This document shows, one piece after another, positions 12,998 through 23,887 of a stretch of 64,000 nt of DNA. The first letter of the stretch is position 1; the number at the start of each line of letters is the position of its first letter. This DNA comes from Sarcocystis neurona (lineage: Eukaryota > Apicomplexa > Conoidasida > Eucoccidiorida > Sarcocystidae), in the NCBI GenBank assembly GCA_000727475.1, contig KL647315.1, positions 980,051 through 1,044,050 on the forward strand, in the 5' to 3' direction. Below the pieces are notes generated by a model. That model saw only the letters and a program-made list of their open reading frames with translations. It did not search any database and was not told where the DNA came from. Position numbers and translations under genes: made by a program.

Positions 12998-13303
12998 CAC
13001 AAGATTACGGCAGTGCCGGTCATCGAGCAGTTCGGGCCAGATGGGAAAGTTGTCAACGTGAAGAAGCAGAGACCCATCACGACAGTCGTCGGGTTTGGGG
13101 AGAACCTCGACGGCGTTTTATTTGACTTCCAGCAGCCTTTCAAAAAAAGACGCGTGCCGACGATGGTCTACCCGTTCATGCCATCGGTGAAAGTGAAGAA
13201 GAAGCGGCCCCCACCCCCCGCCGCCGACGCTCTAGACGAAGAAAGACTCGGACCCACCTACTACCACAGACCGAAGAAAGCAAGAATTGAATTTAAGCCG
13301 GAG
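12998..13303 (+). CDS. Giant gene, module exon (102 codons)
   Basis: Acceptor CTGCAG ends at 12997 (an AAG two codons later is the alternative, also phase 0); donor GTGTGC starts at 13304. The product contains AVPVIEQFGPDGKVVNV, a DG-type turn, then GVLFDFQQP, a basic stretch KVKKKRPPPP and the ending ARIEFKPE. The Lys/Arg/Pro segment is unusual among the modules. Confidence 0.85.
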
Positions 13304-15545
13304 GTGTGCTTACCGACAGCATTTTTCTATTCACACATTCACAAAAGTGAAGACGGCGTATACGCCTCTCCACCGTTGATAGTTGAGGATAGACACAGGA
13401 ACACAGAGACAGAGCGACAGACAGACGTACTAGAAGTACAAGAAAAACTTCTTCCCCTGTGGCGGAGGGGGCAGATCGATGACAGCGAAGAGGACGATGG
13501 AGGGTAAAACGTCACAGCGCTGTTGTGTGGGAGAAGGAAGCTCCGTTCGTAGACGTGTGTAGAGAGTCCACGACAAGCAGGGAGGACCGGGGTGTGTTTA
13601 CGCCCATGGATAAAGCGGTCCTACCTAGCGCTGAGACAGAAACTCTCTTAATCGGCAAAAGCGACAACACAGATGTATAGACTATTGCGTCTCCGCAATG
13701 TATTCACATGAAAAAATTCATCTGTCCACGGAAATGAATGCCCGTCTAGTTGACCCACTTGATGTTGCTGCTACTGCACCTCTCCGCAGATTTCTACCCG
13801 GCAACCTGCTCTCCAAACAGCAGCCGCTGCTTCTTCCCCTGCTCTCCTGCTGCCCGTCTGAGCCTACCACAAGCTGCACTTGCCAACAACCACACGAAAG
13901 GCACGTATAGACGTATATATATAATATATATATACACACATGTGTATATATACGTATACGTATGTCTATATTTTTCTCCCTGTCTCTCTCTCTGTCTATC
14001 TACATATGTGTATGTACGTTTGTGTGAAGCGTTCAAAACATTTCGCGCGTGTGGAGGGGCGAGTGACAGGGTGCTGCAGCAGGTGTGTGTGAGGGCCTGC
14101 GGAAGACCACGTGCTCGTCGGCAAATATAGCAGCGCCAGAGAGAGAAACAGAGAGAAAAGAAGCACTTGCTTGCGATCCCCGAGTGTTTACGAAGACGGG
14201 CGTGCGTGTACAGACAGGAACAGGCAATGACGTGGGTGTAAGTTAGACGCTAATTTAATTTTCAGAGCGCCCACTTAATGTGTGTGTACGTGTGCGTGTA
14301 TGTATGTACATATGTATGTATGTACGCCTGTACGTATGTATCTGTATATGTATGTAAATGTGTGTACCTATGAATGTATGTATGTATCTATGTGTGTGTG
14401 TGTATGAATGTATGTATGTATGCTGGTGTGCGTATGTGTATGTGGGTGTGGGTGTGGCCTTAGTAGAAATAAAGAGAGAGACATACATGTATAGAGAATA
14501 ACGTGTATTTCTGTTAGCATATATGTGTATATGTATATGTATGCACGTTCACACGCAGAGGGTCACCACTAACACGTGTTGAGTACACTTCTGGAGAGAG
14601 AGCCGTCCACAGCCAGTGGCATCGCAGACACAAAGAAGCATCTGCATTCGTCGAGAGTGAATTACAGGGAGAGAAACGCATCCTCTCGTGTGTCTGTGTG
14701 TCTGTGCGTAGAGGACCCTGCACGCAAAAGCAGGGCGCCGCCTTTTTCCACATATATGTATATATCTGCAGAGAGAGAGACAGAAGCATTCGCTGATTGA
14801 GGAAGTGTAGGCAATCGTAGAAAAGGCTGTGGAAGAGTAAGCTCGCAGCAGGAGGCGCACAGCAGCGAGCGTGGCGTTCACAGGGGTTCTGGAAGGAAGG
14901 CCAGCACGGCCGACAGATGGACAGGTGCTCTCTCCCGTGGCCGTGCGCGCGACGCTGGGCCCTTTCCTAGCTCAGGAGAAGATTTCACGGGAAGTATCAG
15001 CAAGTGCGTCCGGGTGTCTAAATCTTGTCCACTTGTTAAAAACTGGTGCCAGTCACTCCCCTGCCACACCCGCGCTCACACATGCATAACATTCCTACCA
15101 GACGGCAAAGCACTGGGGAGCTTCACACTTCTTGTGCTTCCGTCTCTCCGCGCCGCGGGCCCGTCATTTTTTGTCGAACCGAAGGTGTTTGTTCGCGGCT
15201 CTTCTTCCTACGTTTGCGCCTCTAGTTGGCGTTGGTGTGGCTCTACACATCCATATGTATTGAAGCTCGACTTGCTGCTTCTTACAACGACGAAGACGTG
15301 TGTCTGGGTGTATGTGCGGCTGCACGTCGCATGGAGAGGACGCACTGGCAGAGCCACAGACCCGCCGAAGCAAAGGGCAATCTCTGCACGTGTGTGTCCA
15401 TGTCTGTCTGTCTCCCTGTCTCTCCGTGCTACTGTCTCCCCGTATGTCTGCCTCTCCGTCTCTCTGTCTGGCTGCTTCTGCATCACTCTGTCTCTGTGTG
15501 TCTCCGTCTCTCTTGTGTGTTGCCCCGCGTGGGGCTTTGCTGCAG
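13304..15545 (+). other. Intron with tetranucleotide repeats and a candidate exon
   Basis: A TGTA tetranucleotide region fills about 14275-14450 and TCTG/TCTC runs fill 15390-15530. A candidate exon at 15102-15211 (after CCTACCAG, before GTTTGC) would encode DGKALGSFTLLVLPSL and a second strand. Its start is not in phase 0, so it needs an unseen partner exon (about 0.3). Confidence 0.5.
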
Positions 15546-15911
15546 CTGCCGCTGCTGCATTCGTACGACCGCTTCGTCGATGGCACCGGGGGCCACGCGA
15601 ATCTGAAGCCGCTGAACATTCCTGTGGCGCCGGGGGCGCAGCAGTTCACGCTGCCGCTTGGCTCGCTGAGGCAGTGGCTCAACCGCTACTTCCCTGCTGC
15701 GTCGCTGCCGTTTAATTTGAACCGCATGAGCGACGAGGATCTCGAAGGCGTTGCAGACCACCTTCTCTTCAAAATGCCCGACGGCTCTCGGCAGCCCCTT
15801 CGCACAATCTTCGGCCCGCAGCTCTTCTCTCCCGGCTGGGACAGCACCAAACCCGGGGCCTACAAGTTCCTCCAGGATTTCCTCAAGCAGCCCAAGGATA
15901 TCCTCCTAGGT
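15546..15911 (+). CDS. Giant gene, module exon (122 codons)
   Basis: Acceptor CTGCAG ends at 15545; of two GT sites at the end, the second (GTACGA at 15912) keeps phase 0. The product has the family rhythm: QQFTLPLGSLRQWLNRYF, DHLLFKMPDGSRQPLRTIFG with a DG turn, and YKFLQDFLKQPKDILLG. It continues naturally into the small exon at 16548. Confidence 0.85.
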
Positions 15912-16547
15912 GTACGACCATATATTCACCCGCAGCTGCCTCAAAAAAATCAAACAGACACTGACGAACATCAGGAGACACTTGATACAGACCTATACAC
16001 ACAGAGAAGGAAAAAGAGAGACACAGCGACACGGGAGAAACCATCGCCAGGAAGAGAGACCTACACACACATATATATAGACGCAGATGTGTGGGGTGTT
16101 CATACCTGCATGTATTCGTACACACACGTAGTAGAAGTGTAGGACACATATATCTATCTATATATATATATATGTATATATGTGCATACATATGTATGTA
16201 TACGTTAGTGCGTGTGCAATGTATATGTAACAATGGATACAGGTGTGTGTATACACATAAAGATATATATATATATACGTACACACGTGTTGGTACACAC
16301 ATGTGTGTATAAGTCTTTGTACACGTGCGAATATATATATATATGACCTTGGGCATACATACTTAGAGGAGAAGGACGGGAAGTGCAGGCGGCAGCGAGA
16401 CACGGGACAGACCACAAACAGACGGTAAGTATGGATTGGGAATAGAGAGAAGGTAACGAAGACAGACGTAAAAAGCTCGAAGAATATATATATATATAGC
16501 AGAGGGATAGACTAGGAGAAATACAGATGTATATTTATGTTTTGCAG
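15912..16547 (+). other. Intron
   Basis: Purine-rich for the first 150 bp, then TA/TG microsatellites (16140-16350). No further exon seen. Confidence 0.6.
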
Positions 16548-16625
16548 TTGAACTCTCTCAAGACTGGTGTCGGTGGGTGGAAGGGGATCTACTTGGGCTC
16601 GAAAAATCGCGCCAAATATTCGAGT
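16548..16625 (+). CDS. Giant gene, small exon (26 codons)
   Basis: Acceptor TTTTGCAG ends at 16547 and donor GTACGT starts at 16626. The frame is open in phase 0 and encodes LNSLKTGVGG, WKGIYLGSKN and a short tail. Strong splice sites and phase agreement support it despite the size; it probably completes the module begun at 15546. Confidence 0.7.
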
Positions 16626-17955
16626 GTACGTACACCACACCTGGTGGGAAACGGAAGAAACTGGGCAGTAGAAAGCGGCCAGGTTCCGCTTTTTAAAAGG
16701 GAATGAAGCAGGCGGAAGAGAGAGAAGTCGGAAGAAAGGAAAGTGCACACGTCTAGAGGAGACAATTTTGCATGCGTCTGTGTCGGTGATCCAAGTGAAG
16801 CGTATATATGCCTCCGGCCTACACGTTCATCTGCACCAGCTCTGTCACACATGCGTGCGTCTCGTACATACACATGCGTATATCTATATCAACACATATA
16901 AATTTGGAGGTATACAAATATATATATATATATATATATGTATACGTACCCCTGTAGATACAAGCAAGAGCCGCTGTTAAGAGGAGGGTGCGGTGGGGGG
17001 ACATAGAAGGGAAGAACTTTTGTGGTAGGGATTGCACGGCCGTGGGAGATGCAGCACGCTGCGCGCAGGCAGACGCTAGGTAAACCGCGTCACGTATGAG
17101 TCGCGGTGCAGAGACGTGCGTGACGAGCAGCTCTTCGACTGGACAGACAAACCCGACCTGCAGAGGCAAATGCGTTGCCTTTTTGATGTTCTTTTCTGCA
17201 GACGTAGAGAGAGAGGGATAGAAAGGGAGGGAGAAGTAAGGAGGGCTTCCCAGACGCGATGTGCCCTGCAGGGGATATTCGTTTGAATTCAGATTGGCAC
17301 GTTTACACGCGAGAACGGCTACTTCTTCTCCATACGCAGAAAGGTGTACGCTGCGAACAGGGTTGCACATATATAGGTATATATGAATAGATGGGTTCAC
17401 ATCAATTCCACAGCAGTATACGCATATGTGGCTTCTTGACAGTGGATACAAGAAGTTTGTAGAAAGTGCTGACCGCTTTCTCTCTGTACATATGTATATG
17501 TATAAGGTGATACGTGTACGCAGAAGTCCAATCTGTGGCCGCAGAGGCGAGCTTCTGGGCCTGCTGCTGTGCCTTTAATTTGACGTTTCTTGAAGCCGTT
17601 TCTTGCGGAGCACCGCTATCCTCCTCTTACGCTGCTGTCGCTCTTCTTCCCCGTATACCAAGGACCACCTGCCGATAAAAGTGTCCGCATGCGTCGACTA
17701 CATTGCAGGCACAGGAGAATATCGTCTTGCACACACGTATACCTATATTTGTGTACTGCGTTCGAAGGAGGAAGGCCCACGCATATGTGTGTGCGTCGGG
17801 GTGAAGATGACGAAGGAGCAGCGCACACGTGTGAGGCAGCAGGAGACGGCGAGACGGAAGAACCCGCTGCCTCCGTGTCTCCCTTCTCTTTGCTTGCCGC
17901 AGGTAATTTTCTGCAGTGACTCTGTGTCTCCTTTTTTGTTTTTCCCCCGCTCCAG
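16626..17955 (+). other. Intron with a weak small-exon candidate
   Basis: Purine-rich immediately after the donor (16640-16760), then TA-rich (16915-16940). A possible small exon at 17663-17736 encodes PIKVSACVDYIAG before GTATAC, but its end is out of phase 0. Pyrimidine-rich from 17870 to the acceptor. Confidence 0.5.
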
Positions 17956-18201
17956 AAGAACTTTCGCTTCGTTGTCACAGAACCCGACGGCAGCCAGCGG
18001 CCAATAGATCAGACTGTCGAGCCGGGAACCATGTGGAAGACAATGTTGGCCGACTTTTTCCGCAACAACCCCAGCGTCTCCCCCCAGCAAGTGAAGCTCG
18101 TCCTCCTCGATGGCCAAGATCAACCTCTCAGAAAGCTAGACATTGACTTCGACGTCTACCCCTCGCCCTACGGCGTTGCGGTGGACCAGGAGCGTCTCAA
18201 A
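17956..18201 (+). CDS. Giant gene, module exon (82 codons)
   Basis: Acceptor CGCTCCAG ends at 17955 and donor GTACGA starts at 18202; phase 0-0. A compact, nearly ideal module: KNFRFVVTEPDG, PGTMWKTMLADFF, NPSVSPQQVKLVLLDG, then PLRKLDIDFDV. It shows the strand, DG turn, helix and strand order most clearly. Confidence 0.9.
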
Positions 18202-19861
18202 GTACGACTCAGAAGAAATGGACAAGATATGCGCTCCTGATATCGTTTCTCCATCTAATCGGCTTCTACTCCTGAGACGAGTTTTCCTCCTGAGGCTGCT
18301 ATCTCTCTCTTACTCTCGCTCTCCTGCTGCTGGTGGCGCTCCTGCTGTTGTGGCCGTCCGTTCTGTCTCCTCTGGCACGTGCTGTTTCTCGGAAGCCGTC
18401 TCTTCTGACGTCCCCTTTTCCCTGCTGCTGTCTCCCCGGTGCTGCTGAACCCTCTGCTGCTATTGTCTCCTTTGCTTCTTCTTCTCCTGGTGATACTTCC
18501 TCTGCTGCGGTTTCTGCTATGCTGTCTCTCTTATATCTCCCTCCTCTGGTGATGGTGCTTTTGCTGCAGCTTCTACTGCTGCTTTCCCCGGTGATATCTC
18601 TTCCCTGCAACACTTGTGCCGTGGCCCCCGCGCGTGTCCCTGCTGCTGTCTTTCCTGCTGCTGCTGTCGTTGCTGCGGCTTCGCAGACAGCTCTGTGTAC
18701 CTTGCTGCTGCTTCCCTTGCCCGTGCGTGGACCCGTCTTCTCATGCTTCCCCCGTCTCTTTTGAGGAGACAACTGCTGCAACTGCTGTAATGCTGCTGCT
18801 GCTCCTCGGAGAAGTCCGACATTTCTTCCGCTGCGCAGCTGTTTCCTCAACCACTCAAGCGCCTGCTGCACTGACTGCCGCTGCTGCGGTCAGCGATTTT
18901 GCTCCTCCTGCTGCTGCTCCGGTCTGCGACTCTGCTGCTGCTGCTACATCGGTCTGCGACTCTGTTGCTGCTGCTGCATCGGTCTGCGACTCTGCTGCTG
19001 CTGCTGCATCGGTCTGCGACTCTGTTGCTGCTGCTGCATCGGTCTGCGACTCTGCTGCTGCTGCTGCATCGGTCTGCGACTCCGTTGCTGCTGCTGCTGC
19101 ATCGGTCTGCGACTCTGCTGCTGCTGCTGCATCGGTCTGCCACTCTGATGCTGCTGCTGCTGCATCGGTCAGTGACTCTGCTGCTGCACCTCCTTCGGTC
19201 TGCAATTCCGCTGCTGCTGATGCGACTTCTCTGCCGTGCTCGTTCTCTGCGGGTGCCGGGGCCTGCGTAGGCTGCAGTAGGGAGACAGCGGGCGCTACTG
19301 TTGCTGCTGTTGCTTTCTTGGTAGGGACTGCGCATATCTCTGGACGGGCTGGGGACGCCTTTTTCTACTTGCTACCAAGAAGACCCGGCAAAGAAGGGTC
19401 GATGTCTGGTGGTGGACATGCGAAGAATTTTTTGCGGAGAGATACAACACGGCAAACTTCGCACCCGGGCGTGGAACATACAGTGCACGCCGAACTTCGT
19501 ACGTCCGCGTATATATATACGTACATGCGAGTGTATGTACATACGTAGATTTGTGGACGCGCATGCATGTAGGCGCACATTTGTACGTCCAGACGTACAT
19601 CAATATATATATATATATATATATGTATATGACTACCGCCCCTTGTAAATCTGTAGCGGGAGTGAGAAAGGAGCAGCAAAGATCAAGACTCTTTCTCGGC
19701 GTCTGTGTCTCTGTTCCTTTTTCCATGTATGTCCCGTTCTCCAACCGCACGCATGCATATAGATGCATGTATAGAGTATCCCGAGGCGCCGGTGTCACGT
19801 CTTTTGTAGCGGCACCAACTGCGGACGCGTGTGTGTGGGCGCTGCTGTGCTGCGGTCCCAG
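18202..19861 (+). other. Intron dominated by CTG-rich sequence
   Basis: Almost all of 18240-19340 is CTG/CTT-rich on the sense strand and contains the 30-bp array described separately. Long antisense frames here reflect triplet composition. A TA run lies at 19602-19626. Confidence 0.6.
18905..19204. repeat. 30-bp CTG-containing minisatellite
   Basis: About nine units of the form (CTG)3-5 followed by CATCGGTCTGCGACT. Most have a 30-bp period; at least two are 33 bp because of one extra triplet. All six frames are affected only by triplets, so long open frames result on both strands (for example a Ser-Val-Cys-Asp-Ser-Ala5 repeat), but the array lies between a clear donor (18202) and acceptor (19861). 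Confidence 0.85.
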
Positions 19862-20664
19862 CTGGCGACGGCAGATCTCGAGATGGTGGAGAAGGAATAT
19901 TCGGCAGGACCGGACGACGTGCGCGCAAGGACGGTGCGCGACTTGTTGACAGTGGCGAAGGCAAGTTTGAAGGCGAAGCAGCCCGGGTTGGCGGCAAGTG
20001 TGAAGCTTCCGCTGGTGCGCCCGGAGGAGAACGAGAGAATCGTCGCGTTGACGAAGGAGCGTGACAGCCTGCTGCGACAGTCGCAGAAGACGCTGAAGCA
20101 GCTGGACCGGCTGCGGGAGGTGAAGCAGCAGCTGAGGCAGCAGCAGCGCGAGGCCCAGGAGCCGTGGGCCCGCTTGAAGAGTATCGCCGTCAGCAAGCGT
20201 CCGAGCGCGGGGGCCGCCCCAGGGTCCCAGGCGCGTGACATCGTCATCCCGCTCGATCCCACGCAGTTTTACATGAATGACCGCCTGTGGAAGGTGTTTA
20301 AAGCTGCTGCCAACGCGCGGCCGGACCTGCGGCTCCAATTTGAAGACGTGTACGAGGTCACTTTCGAGGTGCTGGACGAAAAGGCTCGCAAGGCGTGGAA
20401 GGCAACGCAGCAGCAGCAGCAGCAAAAGAAAAAGGCCGCTGAGAAGAAGAAGCCCGCCGAAAAAATCCTTGTGGACGTTGCCTTCGCAGACGTTGACGGC
20501 TCCGTCTTCGTCACTGACATCGGCGTGGACTTCAAGCTCAAAGTGGAAAAACTTGCAGAACTCTCTAAAGGAGAAAAGGGGAACCTCATCAAACAGCTTC
20601 GCAAAGTCTACGGCATCCCACAAGGTCCCAAATCAAAAAATGAGAAAAAGCCATTCAACAGCGT
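19862..20664 (+). CDS. Giant gene, long exon with coiled coil (about 267 codons)
   Basis: Acceptor GGTCCCAG ends at 19861. The end is either GTGTAC at 20663 (phase 0) or GTACTC at 20665 (phase 2, pairing with the candidate exon at 20950). Residues 65-110 form a heptad-rich coiled coil (ERDSLLRQSQKTLKQL, REVKQQLRQQQREAQE). A module then follows: RDIVIPLDPTQFYMNDRLWKVFKAAA, YEVTFEVLDEKARKAW, a six-Gln run from coding CAG triplets with a Lys/Ala tract, and ILVDVAFADVDG with a DG turn. This is the longest continuous exon of the gene and combines a coiled coil with modules. Confidence 0.85.
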
Positions 20665-20949
20665 GTACTCTCTCCACACATATTTGTATAGACCTCCTGT
20701 CTCACACAGAATTTGTGTATACGTATATATACATCTGTACACATCTGGACGAACATATACGTATATATGTGGACATGCATTCGCTCTCTCTATATATATA
20801 GATATATAGATGTATATACAGATGTACATATGATACGTATACACATCCTCACGCACACATATGTATATGTATGGACACTCTTTTGTTCTCGCTCTATACA
20901 TAAATACATTTGTGTATATATATATATATAAATGTGTACACATCTGCAG

Positions 20950-21013
20950 TGGCGTGAACCACCCACGTGTCTCCGTAGAAGAAAACTGGATCAACGTTCA
21001 CGTCTTTGCATGC
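20950..21013 (+). CDS. Candidate small exon of the giant gene
   Basis: Acceptor TCTGCAG ends at 20949 and donor GTGAGG starts at 21014. If the previous exon ends at 20664, the split codon joins cleanly and encodes GVNHPRVSVEENWINVHVFAC. The alternating strand resembles other module strands, but TG-rich DNA can mimic this. Confidence 0.35.
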
Positions 21014-21644
21014 GTGAGGGTGGAGGAGAAGCATCTGGTAGAAATCAACAGGCAGTTTCTTGTTTAACAGCAACGAGGAGAACTCTCGTCAAGCGCACAT
21101 ACACCTACGAGGAATGCATGCGCTTTTACTAAAAGTCGCCCCGTACACGTGTCTCTGCATGTTTTATCTGCGTCTCTATATGTACAAATACAGGTATATG
21201 CATGTGCATAAGACAAACTGCATGCTCAACTCCACTTCTGTACGTAGAGTTCCACACCAGCGTCTATATACATATGTATATACATATAGGAATGTGGGGA
21301 ACTGTACACATGCACGAAGAATATGTACAGGGCGCCCGGTGCAAGATGTTAGTAGATCTACCAGCGCAGCTGTTTTTCCGCCACTCCTTCTCTTTCTCTC
21401 GATACGCTTATACATATATATACATATACATATATATACACACACACACACAAGCACATATATGCAGACCGGGTTAGGTGTATGCAGGAGTTTTGGTAGG
21501 CAACTTCCCTTTGCTTCTTCTCTGAATCTGTCTCTGTCTTCCTATCTCTCTCTCACTGTCTGTCTCCCCATATGAAGTGCTGCTGTGTGTGCCTGCGAAC
21601 AAGTCGGGAAAGCACATATACTCACGTATGTACACATACATATG

Positions 21645-21676
<32 letters not shown>

Positions 21677-23629
21677 CAGAGAGACACATATATATATATA
21701 TATATATATGTACCCTATATTCATATATATGCATATATATATATGTATGAGAGAAGGAAAGACGTGCATTTGTACGTATGTGGGTGTGTGTCCGCGAGTA
21801 GGTGGGTGGGTGCAGAGCGTCCTGCACCTGCAGGCGACTATGAGTGTATGTTGCGGTATTTTGTTCTTGTCTCAAGGCAGCAGCAGGAATGCACACACAC
21901 GTAGCCGTACCAGGGAAACACGTGTCCCGAGGCTCTTTTCTTTCCCGTTCTTTGTGTCTCGTTCCTCGCCTTTCTTTGTCTTTCCTTCTTTTACGTGTAC
22001 TTTTCGCCTCTCTCTGTTGCTGTTCTCTGGGCAGAGAGACTTTTTGCATGCGAAGAATCTCCCCTTCCGGCGACTGCTTCGTTTCTCTTCATTGGTGTCC
22101 GTTTCCCCCCCTCTGTCTCCGTCTCCCCCGGCCTAAATCTACTTTTCTCTCGCTGTCTCTTTTGCTGCCACGAGTCTCCGACTTCCTCTCCCTTCCTCGT
22201 TTCCCCCTTTCCGTCTCTGTCTCTCGCCTGGCAGAGACGTTCTTGCCTGTCTCTGCTGCGCAAGTGCGTATCTCTCTGTCTGGGGGGACGGGGAGGAGAG
22301 TGGAACACACCGTGGAAAAACCTGCTGAAAATTTCTGCTGGTCTCCCGGCTCGATGTTCCGTATTCAGAAAAGGAAATACATGTATAGACAGGTAGACAC
22401 ACAGATAGATGTATATTTACCTATCCGTCTATCTATATACCTATATATATATATAACCTATTTACATATACAGGTACAATTATATACATATGTATATGTG
22501 TGTAAATGCTTTTGATTGTGGATGCGTATGACTGCGAATATATACACGGTTACATACGTAGGAAAGGTGTACATGCATATATATATATATATGTATTTGT
22601 GTATATATATGTATGTATGTGTATCCACAGGTATACTTATGGCGTATACATATGCGTAGCTGAGATCTCTATCTCTCTCTCTCTTTTGAGAAGCGTATGT
22701 GCAAGCATATATATAAATATTTATTTGTATCTGCAAGGAAGTTGGGTGCCTGTGTTTCTCTCGCTGTAGTTGTACGAAGATAATACACACATGTAGAAAT
22801 GCTGCTCCTTGTCCATGCAGAAAACTCACATAGACAGATATACAAACGAAGACAAAGAGTTGCAAGAAAAGTTTTTAGGTGCTTGAACGCGTCGGAAGTC
22901 TCTTGCAGAGATGTAGAAATTGCCAGCGCCTCAGCTGCCGCGCTGCTGCTTTGCTACTCGCTGCTCTCCTGTTGACCGACCTCCCAGGGGACTGCCATAT
23001 ACACACATACACACATATATAGATATGCATGTATACACATATATATGTGGTGCTCGGCACTTTTTTCGGTTGTTTAAAAGAGGAATGCCGTGCTGAAAAA
23101 CTTTCCCCTCTGCTTGTATTGGCTGCACACGGTGCCGATGGCTTCCGTGTTTTCATTCTTCTGCTGCTTTCTGCCTTGGCTTTCTTTTTTCAGTGCTGCA
23201 TCCCTGTTTTGTTGTTGTTGCTCTCCTCTGCGGATCTCGCGGCTACCGCTATAAGCGTGCTCCATTTGCAGCTTGTCTCCACCTTCCCCTCACCGTATAC
23301 CTATCCTTCTTATTGTCCCTCTCTTGCTGCTGCCGCCGCTGTTGTGGATTTGCCGCCGCACGTTTCCTTCTCCTCGTTTTTCTCGGCACTTCTCTACGCT
23401 GCACCGCCTCTTGCTGCAGCGTCTCTTGTTTGTTCTCTGCTGGGGCTCGCTGCGGACTGCTTCTGCTGCGCCTTTTTCTTCTCTTCGACGCTGCTGCACT
23501 GCGTCTCCTTCTTTTCCACTGGCCGTATCTGTCGCTGCCCTGCCGTATGGGAGGATTCGTTGCTGCTGCTGCTGCTTCTTCGTTTGCTGCTCCTCGCTGC
23601 CCTCTGCAGCTTTCTTCGCTCACCGGAAG
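21014..23629 (+). other. Intron region with microsatellites and one candidate exon
   Basis: TA/GA microsatellites fill 21400-21760 and 22440-22700; TCTC/TTTC pyrimidine sequence fills 21930-22260. From 23160 to the acceptor it is CTG/CTT-rich. The candidate exon at 22265-22392 is listed separately. Confidence 0.5.
22265..22392 (+). CDS. Candidate exon of the giant gene
   Basis: A frame with VRISLSGGTGRRVEH and FCWSPGSMFRIQK ends in phase 0 at GTAGAC (22393). The acceptor is ambiguous: CGCAAG at 22264 gives a split codon, while GCAGAG at 22236 would give phase 0 and a longer exon. The pyrimidine tract upstream favours a real acceptor nearby. Confidence 0.4.
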
Positions 23630-23887
23630 GACTTCCCGAAAGTGCAGACGAGCGGCTCCCGGTGGTCGATCACCGTCCTGCTGGGACTGCTAGCTGGGCG
23701 TGGCGGCGCCGGCCTGCGGCTCTTCTCGGCCAATCCCGAGGAATTTGTGAAGCAGCTGCAGCAAAAAGGAGGACTGCAACCTTCTACGCTGATTACCCTC
23801 CTGCAGACAAATAAGGGCCCTACTAAAATCCCCCTGTCTGATCTCCTCACGTTCAAACTCGAAGACATCAAAGGATTTTACTTCCCG
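23630..23887 (+). CDS. Giant gene, module exon (86 codons)
   Basis: Phase-0 start after CCGGAAG (23629); CTGCAG at 23609 is a stronger-looking acceptor but leaves a split codon. Donor GTGCGC at 23888. The product: SRWSITVLLGLLAG, LRLFSANPEEFVKQLQQKG, PSTLITLLQTNKGPTKIPLSDLLTFK, IKGFYFP. Two helix starts of the module type are present. Confidence 0.75.

Noticed and set aside
18905..19204. CRISPR-like regular array
   Set aside because: Direct tandem units without unique spacers in eukaryotic intron sequence; a minisatellite.
19295..20623. A 442-codon antisense frame
   Set aside because: It overlaps the well-supported exon at 19862-20664 on the other strand and runs on into TA/TG and CTG sequence; it is a shadow of high-GC codons.
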